This document shows, piece after piece, positions 51,997 through 61,303 of a DNA stretch of 64,000 nucleotides. The translations under genes and the position numbers were made by a program. The first letter of the stretch is position 1, and every line of letters begins with the position of its first letter. Origin of the DNA: Sciscionella marina DSM 45152 (GTDB lineage: Bacteria; Actinomycetota; Actinomycetes; Mycobacteriales; Pseudonocardiaceae); the NCBI RefSeq assembly GCF_000379465.1, contig NZ_KB905396.1, forward strand, positions 1-64,000, given 5' to 3'. Under the pieces are notes generated by a model. It did no database searches, was not told where the DNA came from, and saw only the letters and a list, made by a program, of their open reading frames with translations.

Positions 51997-52420
51997 CTAA
52001 CACGAGGAGTTTACCCGGCATTCCCACCGCCGAGACCCGGCACGTTCCACGCACACCACGGGGGCGAACCACCCGGCCCGCCCCATGCCCGTTCGCCCGC
52101 TGCCCCCTGCTCACTGCCCCTGCTCGCTGCCCCCCTGCTCGCCGCGCTCGTCCTCGGCGTCCTGCCGAACCTGCCCGGCCCCGCCCGAGCAGCGCGGTGC
52201 ACCCGCAGGAGATCGCCCGCAGGGCACACCCGCCTGCGCGAGCGCCGATACGCAGCACGCCATCGGCATCCCCTTCGCCGAGACCACCACCCGGATCGCG
52301 GCCACCGTGCTCGCCGTGATCATGGCCGGTGCCCTGATCAGCACCATCATTCCCGCCCAGGTGCACGCCCACCCCGCCTGGACACGCTGCTCCGGCGCAA
52401 CCGGCGCTGAACGGGGAAAC
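51997..52420. other. Gene-free stretch with possible decayed coding fragments
   Basis: About 420 nt between pirin and gntR without a credible gene. Short hydrophobic stretches appear in different plus frames, LLAALVLGVLPNLPGPARA and later ATVLAVIMAGALISTIIPA, suggesting remains of a membrane protein. I could not identify the ancestor. Confidence 0.35.
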
Positions 52421-53110
52421 TCAGTCCGTCGCGGAGACCTCGTCGCGGGCCTGGACCACGATTCCGCGCATGGCGTTCTCGGCGCACGCGGCATCGCCCG
52501 TATCGATGGCGTCGGCGACCTCGAGGTGCATGGCGATCGCGTCGGGATGCGGTTCCTCGGGCATCAGCCCGTGCTCGGTGCGCCCGGTGAGCACTTCCGC
52601 GATCACTTCGGAGAGCTGGGCGAACATGGGATTGCGCGCGGCGGCGAGGATGCGGCTGTGGAAGGCGATGTCGTGTTCGAGGAAGGCGGTCAGATCCCGG
52701 GCCTTGGCGGAGACCTGCAACCGGGTGGCGAGTGCCCGAATGTCCCCGCGGTCCTCGGTCCCGGAGCGCAGTGCGGCCAGCCGCGCGGCGCTCGGTTCGA
52801 TCGCGGCGCGCAGTTCCATGAGGTTGCCGAGGATCCCGTCCCGGCCTGCCCCGTCGAGTTGCCAGCGGATGACCCGCGGGTCGTAGTGGTTCCACTCGGC
52901 GGTCTTCCGCACGGTCACCCCGACCCGGCGCTTGCTCGTGGTCAGCCGCATCGCTTCGAGGGCACGGACCACTTCGCGTGCTACGGTCCGGGACACCTCA
53001 TAGCGATCCTGGAGTTCCTCGACCCTGAGCACGAATCCGGGAGCGAACTCCCCGCGCACGATCGCCGCCCCCAACTCGTCGAGCACTTTCGCATACCGGT
53101 CGCCAGCCAC
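52421..53110 (-). CDS. GntR-family (FadR subfamily) regulator, likely gluconate repressor
   Basis: A 229-residue regulator: winged helix (LRVEELQDRYEVSRTVAREV) plus an all-helical FCD ligand domain (ELRAAIEPSAARLAAL, FLEHDIAFHSRILAAARNPM) whose Asp/His residues would bind a metal and a carboxylate ligand. It is divergent from gntK-gntP with a 92-nt AT-rich gap, so control of that operon by gluconate is the natural inference. Confidence 0.88.
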   Translation of the reverse strand: MAGDRYAKVLDELGAAIVRGEFAPGFVLRVEELQDRYEVSRTVAREVVRALEAMRLTTSKRRVGVTVRKTAEWNHYDPRVIRWQLDGAGRDGILGNLMELRAAIEPSAARLAALRSGTEDRGDIRALATRLQVSAKARDLTAFLEHDIAFHSRILAAARNPMFAQLSEVIAEVLTGRTEHGLMPEEPHPDAIAMHLEVADAIDTGDAACAENAMRGIVVQARDEVSATD

Positions 53111-53140
53111 CGGCCCAGCCTAAACCGAAGGCATAAATCA

Positions 53141-53160
53141 TACTTGTTTTATATTAAGTA
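53141..53160 (+). promoter_or_regulatory. Candidate GntR operator in the gntR-gntK gap
   Basis: TACTT-N10-AAGTA forms an inverted repeat within an unusually AT-rich segment (TTGTTTTATATT) between the two divergent starts. It is the best operator candidate. Confidence 0.4.
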
Positions 53161-53202
53161 GTACCTTTACCCTGTTCGGATGACAAGGAGGTCGCGGCTG
53201 CG

Positions 53203-53688
53203 ATGACGGTGCTCGTGGTAATGGGCGTGTCCGGTTCGGGCAAGACGACGGTCGCGACGCTGCTCGCCGAGCGGCTCGGGGTGCCCTATGCGGAGGCGGA
53301 CTCGTTCCATTCGGCGGCGAACATCCGCAAGATGACCGAGGGCACGCCGTTGACCGATGCCGACCGCGCACCCTGGCTACGCTCGATCGCCGACTGGATC
53401 ACCGAACACGAGCCGGGCGGCGGGGTGGTCACCTCCTCGGCACTCAAACGCCGCTACCGGGATGTGCTGCGCACCGGCGGATCCGTGCGTTTCCTGCACC
53501 TGGACGGTCCACGGGAGATCATCGCGGACCGGATGCGCCACCGCAGCGGTCACTTCATGCCACCCGAACTGCTCGATTCCCAGCTCGCCGATCTCGAACC
53601 GCTCGATGCGGACGAGCAGGGCCTGGTCACCGATGTCCGGTGGCCTCCGGAGGACATCGTCGACCTCGCGATGCAGGAGCTCTTATGA
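53203..53688 (+). CDS. gntK: Gluconokinase
   Basis: Phosphorylates gluconate to 6-phosphogluconate for the pentose phosphate pathway. The 161 residues carry P-loop GVSGSGKT (8-15), YAEADSFHSAANIRKMTEG and SSALKRRYRD, all typical of the GntK P-loop kinase family. Preceded by AAGGAGG. Its stop overlaps gntP by ATGA. Confidence 0.95.
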   Translation: MTVLVVMGVSGSGKTTVATLLAERLGVPYAEADSFHSAANIRKMTEGTPLTDADRAPWLRSIADWITEHEPGGGVVTSSALKRRYRDVLRTGGSVRFLHLDGPREIIADRMRHRSGHFMPPELLDSQLADLEPLDADEQGLVTDVRWPPEDIVDLAMQELL

Positions 53689-55103
53689 CCGTGCTCGCCC
53701 AAGGCTGGACCGGAACCGACACCCGGTTGATCATCGCGCTGCTGGCCGCCATCGCACTGGTGGTGGTGCTGATCAGCGTGCTGAAACTGCACGCGGTGCT
53801 CGCGCTGATCGTGAGCTCGCTGCTGCTCGGCCTCGGCGCGGGAATGCCGGTCGGCAAGGTCGTGGAAAGCTTCTCCACCGGCGTCGGGGACACCGTGGCC
53901 TCGGTCGGGGTGCTGATCGCGCTCGGGGCGATGCTCGGCAAACTGCTCGCCGATTCCGGTGGGGCGAACCAAATCGTGGACACGATGCTGGTCCGCGCCA
54001 AGGGCGGCAGGCTGCCCTGGGCACTCGCCCTCGTCGCCGCGCTCATCGGGCTGCCGATGTTCTTCGAGATCGGCCTCATCCTGATGATCCCGATCGTGCA
54101 GTTGATCGCGGCGCGCACCAAACGACCCGTCGTCGGGCTGGCCATTCCCGCACTCGCCGGGCTCTCGGTGCTGCACGGGCTCATCCCGCCGCATCCCGGA
54201 CCGCTCGCCGCCGCCGGGGCACTGCACGCCAATCTCGGCATCGTCCTCGGTATCGGGCTGCTCGTCGCCATTCCGACCGTGATCATCGCGGGACCGCTGT
54301 TCGCCAAGCTCGCCGTGCGCCTCGTCCCGGAGACCACGGCCCCCGCACCACTCGCCCAGTCCTCCGAAACCGCGCAATCCTCCGAAACGGGACAGTCGTC
54401 CGAAACGGGACAGTCCCCCGAAACGGCACAGCGCAGGCCGAACTTCGCCGCCACGATCGCCACGGTGCTGCTCCCGGTCGTGCTCATGCTGGCCAAGGCG
54501 ATCGGGGACATCCTCATCTCCGATCACACCCCGCTCGGCCAGGTGCTCGACTTCATCGGCGAACCGATCATCGCGCTGCTCGCCGCGGTACTGCTGGGTC
54601 TGGTCACGCTCGGGCGGGCGGCCGGATTCACCCGGGACCGGCTCTCGGTGATACTCGGGAACTCACTCGGCCCGATCGCCGGGATCCTGCTCATCGTCGG
54701 TGTCGGCGGCGGGTTCAAGCAGACCCTCGTCGATGCGGGCATCAGCGATTCGATCGCCCGGTTCGCGGCGGGCGCGGGTATTCCGAGCCTGTTGCTCGGC
54801 TGGCTCGTCGCGGTCGCGATCCGGCTCGCCACCGGATCGGCGACCGTGGCGACCGTGTCCGCGGCCGGGATCGTGGCCCCGCTCGCCGCGGGGATGAACC
54901 CGGCGCACACGGCCTTGCTCGTGCTCGCCGTCGGCACCGGATCGCTGTTCTTCTCGCACCTCAACGATCCCGGTTTCTGGATGGTCAAGGAGTACTTCGG
55001 GCTGAGTACCGGTCAGACGATCAAGACCTGGTCGATCATGGAGACGGTGATCTCCGTGGTGGCCCTGCTGCTCATTCTTCCGCTCGGTGCGCTTCTTCCT
55101 TGA
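53685..55103 (+). CDS. gntP: Gluconate:H+ symporter, GntP family
   Basis: A 472-residue permease with about 12-14 TM helices; family signatures include LPMFFEIGLILMIPIV, GLIPPHPGPLAAAG and HLNDPGFWMVKEYFG. A cytoplasmic loop near residues 220-250 contains four SSETxQ-like repeats. ATG 53685 overlaps the gntK stop. Its 3' end overlaps the convergent lgt gene by 32 nt. Confidence 0.94.
   Translation: MTVLAQGWTGTDTRLIIALLAAIALVVVLISVLKLHAVLALIVSSLLLGLGAGMPVGKVVESFSTGVGDTVASVGVLIALGAMLGKLLADSGGANQIVDTMLVRAKGGRLPWALALVAALIGLPMFFEIGLILMIPIVQLIAARTKRPVVGLAIPALAGLSVLHGLIPPHPGPLAAAGALHANLGIVLGIGLLVAIPTVIIAGPLFAKLAVRLVPETTAPAPLAQSSETAQSSETGQSSETGQSPETAQRRPNFAATIATVLLPVVLMLAKAIGDILISDHTPLGQVLDFIGEPIIALLAAVLLGLVTLGRAAGFTRDRLSVILGNSLGPIAGILLIVGVGGGFKQTLVDAGISDSIARFAAGAGIPSLLLGWLVAVAIRLATGSATVATVSAAGIVAPLAAGMNPAHTALLVLAVGTGSLFFSHLNDPGFWMVKEYFGLSTGQTIKTWSIMETVISVVALLLILPLGALLP
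54358..54429 (+). repeat. Four in-frame 18-bp repeats in gntP
   Basis: Units encode QSSETA, QSSETG, QSSETG and QSPETA. They lie in a hydrophilic loop, so copy-number change would alter loop length in six-residue steps without a frameshift. Confidence 0.85.
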
Positions 55104-55965
55104 CCTCGTTCCCGGGTTCACTCTCGGATTCGGATTCGGATTCGGATTCGGATTCGGATTCGGATTCGGGTTCGGGTTCCGGGCGCTTGCGCAGCTGCGC
55201 GATGAGGAACCACACCAACCCGGCGAGCGCGAGGGCCGCGGCCACGAAGAAGTTCAGCCGTAGGCCGAGGAAGTACTGCGAATAGTCCACCCGCAGGGAT
55301 TCCTCGAAGATCCGGAACCCGGAGTAGCCGAACACGTAGAGCGCGAACAACCCCGGCGCGCGCACCTTGCCGGTCCGCCCGAGCAGGATCAGCACGACGG
55401 CGAGCAGCACGTCGAAGACCATCTCGTAGAGGAAGGTCGGGTGGAACGTGGTGAACTGTTCGAAACCCGGCGGCCGGAACTCGGGATCCACGTGCACCGC
55501 CCAGGGCAGCGAGCTCGGCCCGCCGAACAGTTCCTGGTTGAAGTAATTGCCGATCCGCCCGATGGCCTGCGCGACGAGCAGTCCCGGCGCCACCGCGTCC
55601 ATGAAAGCGGACACCGACTTGCCGCGACGGCGGATCCGCCAGGCACCGACCACCGCGGCGAGCGCGATCCCGCCCCAGATACCGAGCCCGCCGTCCCACA
55701 CCGCGAACGGACCCCACCAGTGCGGCGGCATCTGTGAGGGCGTGGTGATGTCGAAATAGATGCGGCCACCGATGATCCCGGCGGGTACCCCCCAGATCGC
55801 GATCTCCTCGACCAGTTCCGGGTCACCGCCCTTGGCGCGCCAGCGGCGCCGGGTGAGCCAGATCGCGAGGGCGATCCCGACCACGTACATCAGCCCGTAG
55901 AACCGGATGTTCAGCGGGCCCAGATCGAAGCCGTTGATCGGTGGACTGGGAATGGCGGTAAGCAC
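55072..55965 (-). CDS. lgt: Prolipoprotein diacylglyceryl transferase
   Basis: Transfers diacylglycerol to the lipobox Cys of prolipoproteins; 297 residues, seven TM helices. The signature RIGNYFNQELFGGPS and the early NIRFYGLMYVVG are present. After the last TM the tail contains an acidic SE dipeptide run encoded by a hexanucleotide repeat. It is convergent with gntP and overlaps it by 32 nt. Confidence 0.95.
   Translation of the reverse strand: MLTAIPSPPINGFDLGPLNIRFYGLMYVVGIALAIWLTRRRWRAKGGDPELVEEIAIWGVPAGIIGGRIYFDITTPSQMPPHWWGPFAVWDGGLGIWGGIALAAVVGAWRIRRRGKSVSAFMDAVAPGLLVAQAIGRIGNYFNQELFGGPSSLPWAVHVDPEFRPPGFEQFTTFHPTFLYEMVFDVLLAVVLILLGRTGKVRAPGLFALYVFGYSGFRIFEESLRVDYSQYFLGLRLNFFVAAALALAGLVWFLIAQLRKRPEPEPESESESESESESESESEPGNEVKEEAHRAEE
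55124..55168. repeat. Hexanucleotide microsatellite in the lgt tail
   Basis: About 7.5 perfect copies of TCGGAT, then degenerate TCGGGT units. It encodes alternating Ser-Glu in the cytoplasmic tail of Lgt. The unit length keeps the frame, so slippage would only vary tail length. Confidence 0.9.
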
Positions 55966-56037
55966 GGCGCGAGCATAACCGCGCGCGCTGGTCGCGGCGG
56001 GTTCCCCCTGGGTTCACGGGCACCTAGGGTGCGGCCG

Positions 56038-56960
56038 ATGAGGATGCGCGCCATCGCCGTCGTGCTGTCACTGCTCATCGTGATCACGAACTATCTGGAC
56101 CGCGGCACGCTCGGTATCGCCGATACCGGGGTCGCGGGCGAACTCGGCGCGAGCGCGTCCACGATGGGACTGCTGCTCTCGGTGTTTTTCTGGGCCTATG
56201 CCTTCGCGCAGCTGCCCGCGGGCGCGATGCTCGGGGTCGGTGAGGCGCCCACCTTCCCGGCGAACGCGAAGGTCATCGCCGCCCTGTACCCCGCGGAACG
56301 CCGGGGCACCCTGATCGGTCTGCTCAATGCTGCCTCCTCAATGCTGCCTCCTCGATCGGCCCCGCGCTCGGGGTGCTGCTGGCAATCGTGCGGGTGGCCT
56401 GTTACCGGGAGCGGGCCGCCGAAGCGCGTGCGGTGTCGTGCCGGGAATAGGCGCGGCTACCGCGGTTCCGCACCGCCTGGGGCATGGTCCTCGGTTTCAC
56501 CGGGGTGGCTTGTTCGGTGTACCTGTAGCTGACCTGGTTGCCCGCCTTTCCGGAGCGCCGCGGGTGATCGACTCGTGCGGCGCGGGATGGCGAACATGAC
56601 CGCGCGGAGAATCCCGCTCATTCTGGGGCTGATCCTGGGTGGCGCGGCGACCGTTCCCGCGGCGCTCACCCCGAGCACCGGGCTCGCGCTCGGCTGCATC
56701 TGCCTCGCCCGGTTCTTCGTGAACGCCGCGAGTTCGGGCGGCTGGACACTGCCGGCGTGGCCACCAGTGAGCGGATGACCGCCGCACTGGGCAGCCCGCA
56801 GAACTTCGGCGGCGCGAACGCCGCACTGACGACCGGGATCCTGGTCGAGACCACCGGTTCTTCACGATCGCCCTGCTCGCGGCGAGCGTGGTAGCCACCC
56901 TCGCCGCCTTCAGCTACGCCTTCCTGGTGCGCGCTTCAGTCCCCGCGAATCAGCCTTTCG
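56038..56960 (+). pseudogene. MFS transporter pseudogene (ACS-like)
   Basis: The first ~95 codons read MRMRAIAVVLSLLIVITNYL to RGTLIGLLNAASS, already lacking ~40 residues between AGAM and LGVGEAPTFPANAKVIAA. A 14-bp tandem duplication (56326-56339, 56340-56353) then shifts the frame. Later pieces (TAWGMVLGFTGVACSVYL-stop, IPLILGLILGGAATVPAALT, GSPQNFGGANAALTTGILVE) follow in other frames with stops. It preserves family order but cannot be functional. Confidence 0.85.
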
Positions 56961-57025
56961 CCACCCACGCAACCGGCGCCACCCACACCGCCAAGCAAAC
57001 CAGCCGCAAACCAGCCAGAAGACAC

Positions 57026-57056
57026 GAAAAAACCGGTCATCGCGTGGATGACCGGT
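57026..57056 (-). terminator. Intrinsic terminator of the spc ribosomal operon
   Basis: Minus strand ACCGGTCAT-CCACGCG-ATGACCGGT, a perfect 9-bp stem, followed directly by TTTTTT. It starts 18 nt after the rplO stop. The classical T-run is notable in such GC-rich DNA. It ends transcription before the pseudogene and replaces the usual continuation into secY. Confidence 0.92.
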
Positions 57057-57073
57057 CCTTTCGGTGCCTGCGG

Positions 57074-57514
57074 TTACAGCTTGGTCGCGCTGCCGCCGGC
57101 CGCGGTGAGTTTCTCCTGCGCGGACGCGGAGAACGCGTCGGCGGTGATGTCGAGCTTCACCGAGAGCTCGCCATTACCCAGCACCTTGACGAGGCTGTTC
57201 TTGCGCACGAGGCCCGCGGCGACGAGTTCCCTGACGCCCACGGCGCCACCCTCGGGGAACGCCTTCTCGATGTCGGAGACGTTCACCGGCTGGAATTCGA
57301 CGCGGTTGCGGTTCTTGAAGCCACGCAGCTTCGGCAGCCGCATGTGCAGGGGCATCTGACCACCTTCGAAGGTGGCAGGCACGTTCTTGCGTGCCTTGGT
57401 CCCCTTGGTACCGCGCCCCGCGGTCTTGCCCTTCGAGCCTTCACCCCGGCCGACCCGCTGACGGTCCTGGTTCGAACCGGGAGCCGGACGGAGGTGGTGA
57501 ATCTTGATGGTCAT
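57074..57514 (-). CDS. rplO: 50S ribosomal protein L15
   Basis: A 146-residue L15 ([37 protein letters not shown]). It is the last gene of the minus-strand cluster here; secY, its usual neighbour, is absent. It overlaps rpmD by 4 nt (ATGA). Confidence 0.97.
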   Translation of the reverse strand: MTIKIHHLRPAPGSNQDRQRVGRGEGSKGKTAGRGTKGTKARKNVPATFEGGQMPLHMRLPKLRGFKNRNRVEFQPVNVSDIEKAFPEGGAVGVRELVAAGLVRKNSLVKVLGNGELSVKLDITADAFSASAQEKLTAAGGSATKL

Positions 57515-57696
57515 GCGTCCACCTCTTCGACCGTGACGAGGTGCCGCACGGTGTGCACCATGCCGCGCACCTCCTTGGTGTCCTCGCGCACCACGGACTG
57601 GCGGATCTTCCGCAGCCCGAGGGTGCGCAGCGTGTCGCGATGGTTCGGCTTGGTGCCGATGCTGCTGCGCACCTGCGTCACCTTGAGAGCAGCCAT
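57511..57696 (-). CDS. rpmD: 50S ribosomal protein L30
   Basis: A 61-residue L30 ([20 protein letters not shown]). ATG 57696 is used; the longer frame overlaps rpsE. One base lies between it and rpsE. Confidence 0.96.
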   Translation of the reverse strand: MAALKVTQVRSSIGTKPNHRDTLRTLGLRKIRQSVVREDTKEVRGMVHTVRHLVTVEEVDA

Positions 57697-57697
57697 G

Positions 57698-58315
57698 TCA
57701 CGCCCCCTGTCCGGCGCGCGCACGCAGCATCGCCGCGGGCGCGACGTCCTCGAGCGGGAGGCCACGGCGAGCCGCGACCTCTTCCGGACGCTGCAGGTCC
57801 TTCAACGCCGCGACGGTCGCCCGCACGATGTTGATCGGGTTGTCCGAACCGAGCGACTTGGAGAGCACGTCGTGCACCCCGGCGCACTCCAGCACCGCAC
57901 GCACCGGGCCACCGGCGATGACACCGGTACCCGCGGAGGCCGGGCGAAGCAGCACGACACCGGCCGCGTCCTCGCCCTGCACCAGGTGCGGAATGGTCGC
58001 GCCGATACGGGGAACACGGAAGAAGTTCTTCTTCGCGTCCTCGACGCCCTTGGCGATGGCGGCCGGAACTTCCTTTGCCTTGCCATAGCCGACGCCGACC
58101 TGGCCGTCGCCGTCACCGACGACGACGAGCGCGGTGAAGGCGAACCGACGACCACCCTGGACGACCTTGGCCACCCGATTGATGGTCACGACCTTTTCCA
58201 GATGCGGGGTCTTTTCCTGGGCCGCCCCGCCACGGCCACCGTCGCGACGGTCTCCGCGACCGCGGCGCTCGCCGCGCTCCGGTGAGCCGCCGTCCTGCCG
58301 TGCACGTCCCGGCAT
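57698..58315 (-). CDS. rpsE: 30S ribosomal protein S5
   Basis: A 205-residue S5 with dsRBD-like ([20 protein letters not shown]) and C-terminal domains. The Arg/Gly-rich N-terminal extension of about 35 residues is typical of actinobacteria. ATG 58315 follows AGGAAGGGAAG. Confidence 0.97.
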   Translation of the reverse strand: MPGRARQDGGSPERGERRGRGDRRDGGRGGAAQEKTPHLEKVVTINRVAKVVQGGRRFAFTALVVVGDGDGQVGVGYGKAKEVPAAIAKGVEDAKKNFFRVPRIGATIPHLVQGEDAAGVVLLRPASAGTGVIAGGPVRAVLECAGVHDVLSKSLGSDNPINIVRATVAALKDLQRPEEVAARRGLPLEDVAPAAMLRARAGQGA

Positions 58316-58346
58316 CAGGCTTCCCTTCCTGTCAGTTTTTCCTTCA

Positions 58347-58748
58347 TCAGAACTCCAGCCCGCCTTCGCGGGCGGCGTCCGCGAGTGCCGCGATCCTGCC
58401 GTGGTACTCGTAGCCACCCCGGTCGAACACCACCGTGGTGACGCCCGCCGCCTTGGCCCGCTCGGCGATCAGTTCGCCGACCTTGGCCGCACGCGCCTTC
58501 TTGTCACCCTCGGCCCCGCGCAGTGCGGATTCGATGGTGCTGGCCGCGGCGAGGGTGTGGCCCGCCTCGTCGTCGATGAGCTGCACGGCCATGTGCCGCG
58601 AGGAGCGGTTGACCACGAGACGTGGCCGCTCGGCCGTGCCGCTGATCTTCTTGCGCAGCCGGAAATGCCGCCGGTTGCGCGAGACCCGCCGACGGGTGGA
58701 GATGTCCTTGCCGATCGGCTTGCGCTTGGTCGCAGTGGTTTCAGCCAT
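58347..58748 (-). CDS. rplR: 50S ribosomal protein L18
   Basis: A 133-residue L18 ([39 protein letters not shown]), 5S rRNA binder. ATG 58748 is used, 2 nt after the rplF stop; GTG 58754 two codons earlier overlaps rplF. Confidence 0.96.
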   Translation of the reverse strand: MAETTATKRKPIGKDISTRRRVSRNRRHFRLRKKISGTAERPRLVVNRSSRHMAVQLIDDEAGHTLAAASTIESALRGAEGDKKARAAKVGELIAERAKAAGVTTVVFDRGGYEYHGRIAALADAAREGGLEF

Positions 58749-58750
58749 GA

Positions 58751-59287
58751 TCACTTACCTGTCTTTCCGACCTTGCGGCGGACGCGCTCACCCTCGAAGC
58801 GAACGCCCTTGCCCTTGTACGGGTCCGGCTTACGCAGCCTGCGGATGTTCGATGCGATCTGGCCGACGGCTTGCTTGTCGATGCCGGAAACGGAGAACCT
58901 GGTCGGGTTCTCCACGTTGAACGTGATCCCCTCGGGCGCCTTCACGACGACCGGGTGCGAGTACCCCAGCGAGAACTCCAGGTCCTGGCCCTTGAGCTGC
59001 ACGCGGTAACCGACACCGTGGATCTCCATGCGCTTGGTGTAACCCTCGGTGACCCCGATGACCAGGTTGTTCACCAGGGTGCGGGACAGCCCGTGCAGTG
59101 CACGCGAGTCCCGCTCGTCGTCCGGCCGGGACACGGTCAGCGCGCCGTCCGACTGGTCGACGGTGATCGGGCTGGCGACGGTGTGCGCCAGCGAACCCTT
59201 GGGGCCCTTCACCGACACTTCCTGGCCGTCGATCTTCACCTCTACGCCAGAGGGGATAGTGATCGGGAGCTTTCCGATACGCGACAT
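58751..59287 (-). CDS. rplF: 50S ribosomal protein L6
   Basis: A 178-residue L6 ([34 protein letters not shown]) near the GTPase-associated centre. GGAGGGG precedes the start. Confidence 0.97.
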   Translation of the reverse strand: MSRIGKLPITIPSGVEVKIDGQEVSVKGPKGSLAHTVASPITVDQSDGALTVSRPDDERDSRALHGLSRTLVNNLVIGVTEGYTKRMEIHGVGYRVQLKGQDLEFSLGYSHPVVVKAPEGITFNVENPTRFSVSGIDKQAVGQIASNIRRLRKPDPYKGKGVRFEGERVRRKVGKTGK

Positions 59288-59306
59288 GTCGAGTTCCCCT
59301 CCTTCC

Positions 59307-59705
59307 TCACCAAACGTAGGCGAGGACTTCTCCGCCCACGCCTTCCTTCTTGGCCTGCTTGTCGGTCATCAGCCCACCCGAGGTGGAGATGATCGCGACG
59401 CCGAGTCCACCGAGGACCCTCGGCAGGGTGGTCGACTTGGCGTACACCCGAAGACCCGGCTTCGAGACCCTGCGCAGGCCCGCGATGCTGCGTTCCCGCG
59501 TCGGGCCGTACTTGAGCTTCACCACGAGGTTGCGGTGCTTGTCGCCCTCTTCGTCGTGGTAGCTCGCGATGTAGCCCTCGCGGCGCAGGATCTCCGCCAC
59601 GTTGGACTTCAGCTTCGAGTGCGGCATCACGACCTCGTCGTGGAATGCCGAGTTGGCGTTACGCAGACGCGTGAGCATGTCTGCGATCGGATCGGTCATG
59701 GTCAT
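59307..59705 (-). CDS. rpsH: 30S ribosomal protein S8
   Basis: A 132-residue S8 ([39 protein letters not shown]). S8 is the usual translational autoregulator of spc operons. The start is ATG 59705 or the second ATG at 59699. Confidence 0.96.
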   Translation of the reverse strand: MTMTDPIADMLTRLRNANSAFHDEVVMPHSKLKSNVAEILRREGYIASYHDEEGDKHRNLVVKLKYGPTRERSIAGLRRVSKPGLRVYAKSTTLPRVLGGLGVAIISTSGGLMTDKQAKKEGVGGEVLAYVW

Positions 59706-59788
59706 AGTGACCGTCGCACCTTTCTCACCGGGGTTCCGCGCTGCGCTCCGGGTCTCCGGATGGCAGCGGGCCTACGGTGAAGTTGGAT

Positions 59789-59974
59789 TTACCAGCTGGA
59801 TTTGTGCACGCCCGGCAGTTCACCGGCGTGCGCCATCTCGCGGAAGCACACGCGGCAGAGGCCGAATTTGCGGTAGACCGAGCGCGGACGCCCGCACCGC
59901 TGGCACCGGGTGTAGCCCCGGACCTTGAACTTCGGCTTCTGAGCTGCCTTGTGGATCAGCGCTTTCTTAGCCAT
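59789..59974 (-). CDS. rpsN: 30S ribosomal protein S14, zinc-binding type
   Basis: A 61-residue type-Z S14 with zinc ligands Cys24, Cys27, Cys40 and Cys43 (CQRC, CRVC). Its start overlaps the rplE stop by 1 nt (TGATG). Confidence 0.96.
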   Translation of the reverse strand: MAKKALIHKAAQKPKFKVRGYTRCQRCGRPRSVYRKFGLCRVCFREMAHAGELPGVHKSSW

Positions 59975-60537
59975 CACTGCTCCTTGAAGGGGAAGCCCAG
60001 CGCACGCAGCAAGGCGCGGCCTTCCTCGTCGTTGGTCGCCGTCGTGACAACGGTGATGTCCATACCGCGTTGGCGGTCGATCGTGTCCGGGTCGATCTCG
60101 TGGAACATCGACTGCTCGGAGAGCCCGAACGTGTAGTTGCCGTTGCCGTCGAACTGCTTCCCGGAAAGGCCGCGGAAGTCGCGGATACGCGGAAGCGCGA
60201 TGGTCAGCAGGCGGTCGAGGAACTCCCACATCCGGTCGCCGCGAAGCGTCGCGCGGGCGCCGATCGGCATCCCCTCACGCAGCTTGAACTGCGCGATGGA
60301 CTTGCGGGCCCTGCGCACCTCGGGCTTCTGACCGGTGATGGTGGCGAGATCGCGGACCGCGCCCTCGATGAGCTTGCTGTCCCGCGCCGCGTCACCGACA
60401 CCCATGTTCACGACGACCTTGACGATGCCCGGAATCTGCATCGGGTTGTCGTAGTGGAACTGGTCCTTCAGCGACGGGATGATCTCGTCGCGGTAGGTGG
60501 CCTTGAGCCGGGGCAAGGTCTTCTCAGCAGTGGTCAT
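59974..60537 (-). CDS. rplE: 50S ribosomal protein L5
   Basis: A 187-residue L5 ([40 protein letters not shown]) that binds 5S rRNA and contacts P-site tRNA. It follows rplX by 2 nt. Confidence 0.97.
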   Translation of the reverse strand: MTTAEKTLPRLKATYRDEIIPSLKDQFHYDNPMQIPGIVKVVVNMGVGDAARDSKLIEGAVRDLATITGQKPEVRRARKSIAQFKLREGMPIGARATLRGDRMWEFLDRLLTIALPRIRDFRGLSGKQFDGNGNYTFGLSEQSMFHEIDPDTIDRQRGMDITVVTTATNDEEGRALLRALGFPFKEQ

Positions 60538-60539
60538 GC

Positions 60540-60854
60540 TCAGATGTCCTTCCCATTGGTGCGGGCAATGCGGACCTTCTTGCCGTCCTCGTCGAAGCGG
60601 TAACCGACGCGGGTCGGCTTCCCTTCCGAGTCGACGACCATCACGTTGGAGACGTGGATCGCGGCCTCCTGGGTGATGATCCCGCCGGACTGCGCGCCCC
60701 GCTGGCCCTGGGTGATCCGGGTGTGCTTCTTGATCCGGTTCACGCCCTCCACGAGGACCCGATTCCGGTCCGGGTAGGCCTGGATGACCTTGCCCTTCGC
60801 GCCCTTGTCCTTACCCGAGACCACCAGCACGGTGTCGCCCTTTTTGATCTTCAT
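60540..60854 (-). CDS. rplX: 50S ribosomal protein L24
   Basis: A 104-residue L24 with KOW motif ([20 protein letters not shown]). Its ATG overlaps the stop of a 25-codon frame (TGATG) that separates it from rplN. Confidence 0.97.
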   Translation of the reverse strand: MKIKKGDTVLVVSGKDKGAKGKVIQAYPDRNRVLVEGVNRIKKHTRITQGQRGAQSGGIITQEAAIHVSNVMVVDSEGKPTRVGYRFDEDGKKVRIARTNGKDI

Positions 60855-60931
60855 CAGCTGCGCACCTCCGTCACCTGCGAGGTGGTCACCTTGAAGTACA
60901 TGGTGTCGCGCCCTGCTTTCTGGATCTTCAT
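60854..60931 (-). CDS. 25-residue mini-ORF between rplN and rplX
   Basis: A short frame encoding [20 protein letters not shown] and VTEVRS at its end. It begins 3 nt after the rplN stop, has GGAGG 12 nt upstream and ends in a TGATG overlap with rplX. Its first residues echo the L24 start (MKIKKGDTV). It is too short for usual gene finders; function unknown. Confidence 0.5.
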   Translation of the reverse strand: MKIQKAGRDTMYFKVTTSQVTEVRS

Positions 60932-60934
60932 GGC

Positions 60935-61303
60935 TTACAACACCTCCGGGGCGAGCGAGATGATGCGCATGAACCGCTTGTCGCGCAGTTCGCGCCCGAC
61001 GGGCCCGAAGATGCGGGTCCCGCGCGGTTCCTTGTCGTTACGGATGAGGACGGCCGCGTTCTCATCGAAGCGGATGTACGAGCCGTCCGGACGACGCTTC
61101 TCCTTGACCGTGCGCACGATGACGGCCTTGACGACGTCACCCTTCTTCACGTTCGCGCCCGGGATCGCGTCCTTCACGGTGGCGACGATGATGTCGCCGA
61201 TGCCCGCGTAGCGCCTACCGGAGCCGCCGAGCACACGAATGGTGAGAATCTCCTTCGCACCCGTGTTGTCGGCGACCCGCAGCCGCGACTCCTGCTGAAT
61301 CAC
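60935..61303 (-). CDS. rplN: 50S ribosomal protein L14
   Basis: A 122-residue L14 ([40 protein letters not shown]). The GTG start has CAGGAG upstream. A 173-nt gap to rpsQ suggests it begins a separate transcript, as in other actinobacteria where S10 and spc units split here. Confidence 0.97.
   Translation of the reverse strand: MIQQESRLRVADNTGAKEILTIRVLGGSGRRYAGIGDIIVATVKDAIPGANVKKGDVVKAVIVRTVKEKRRPDGSYIRFDENAAVLIRNDKEPRGTRIFGPVGRELRDKRFMRIISLAPEVL

Noticed and set aside
59976-60540. tRNA or rRNA genes among the ribosomal protein genes
   Set aside because: No cloverleaf-like arms, CCA-type ends or rRNA segments were recognised there or elsewhere in the window.
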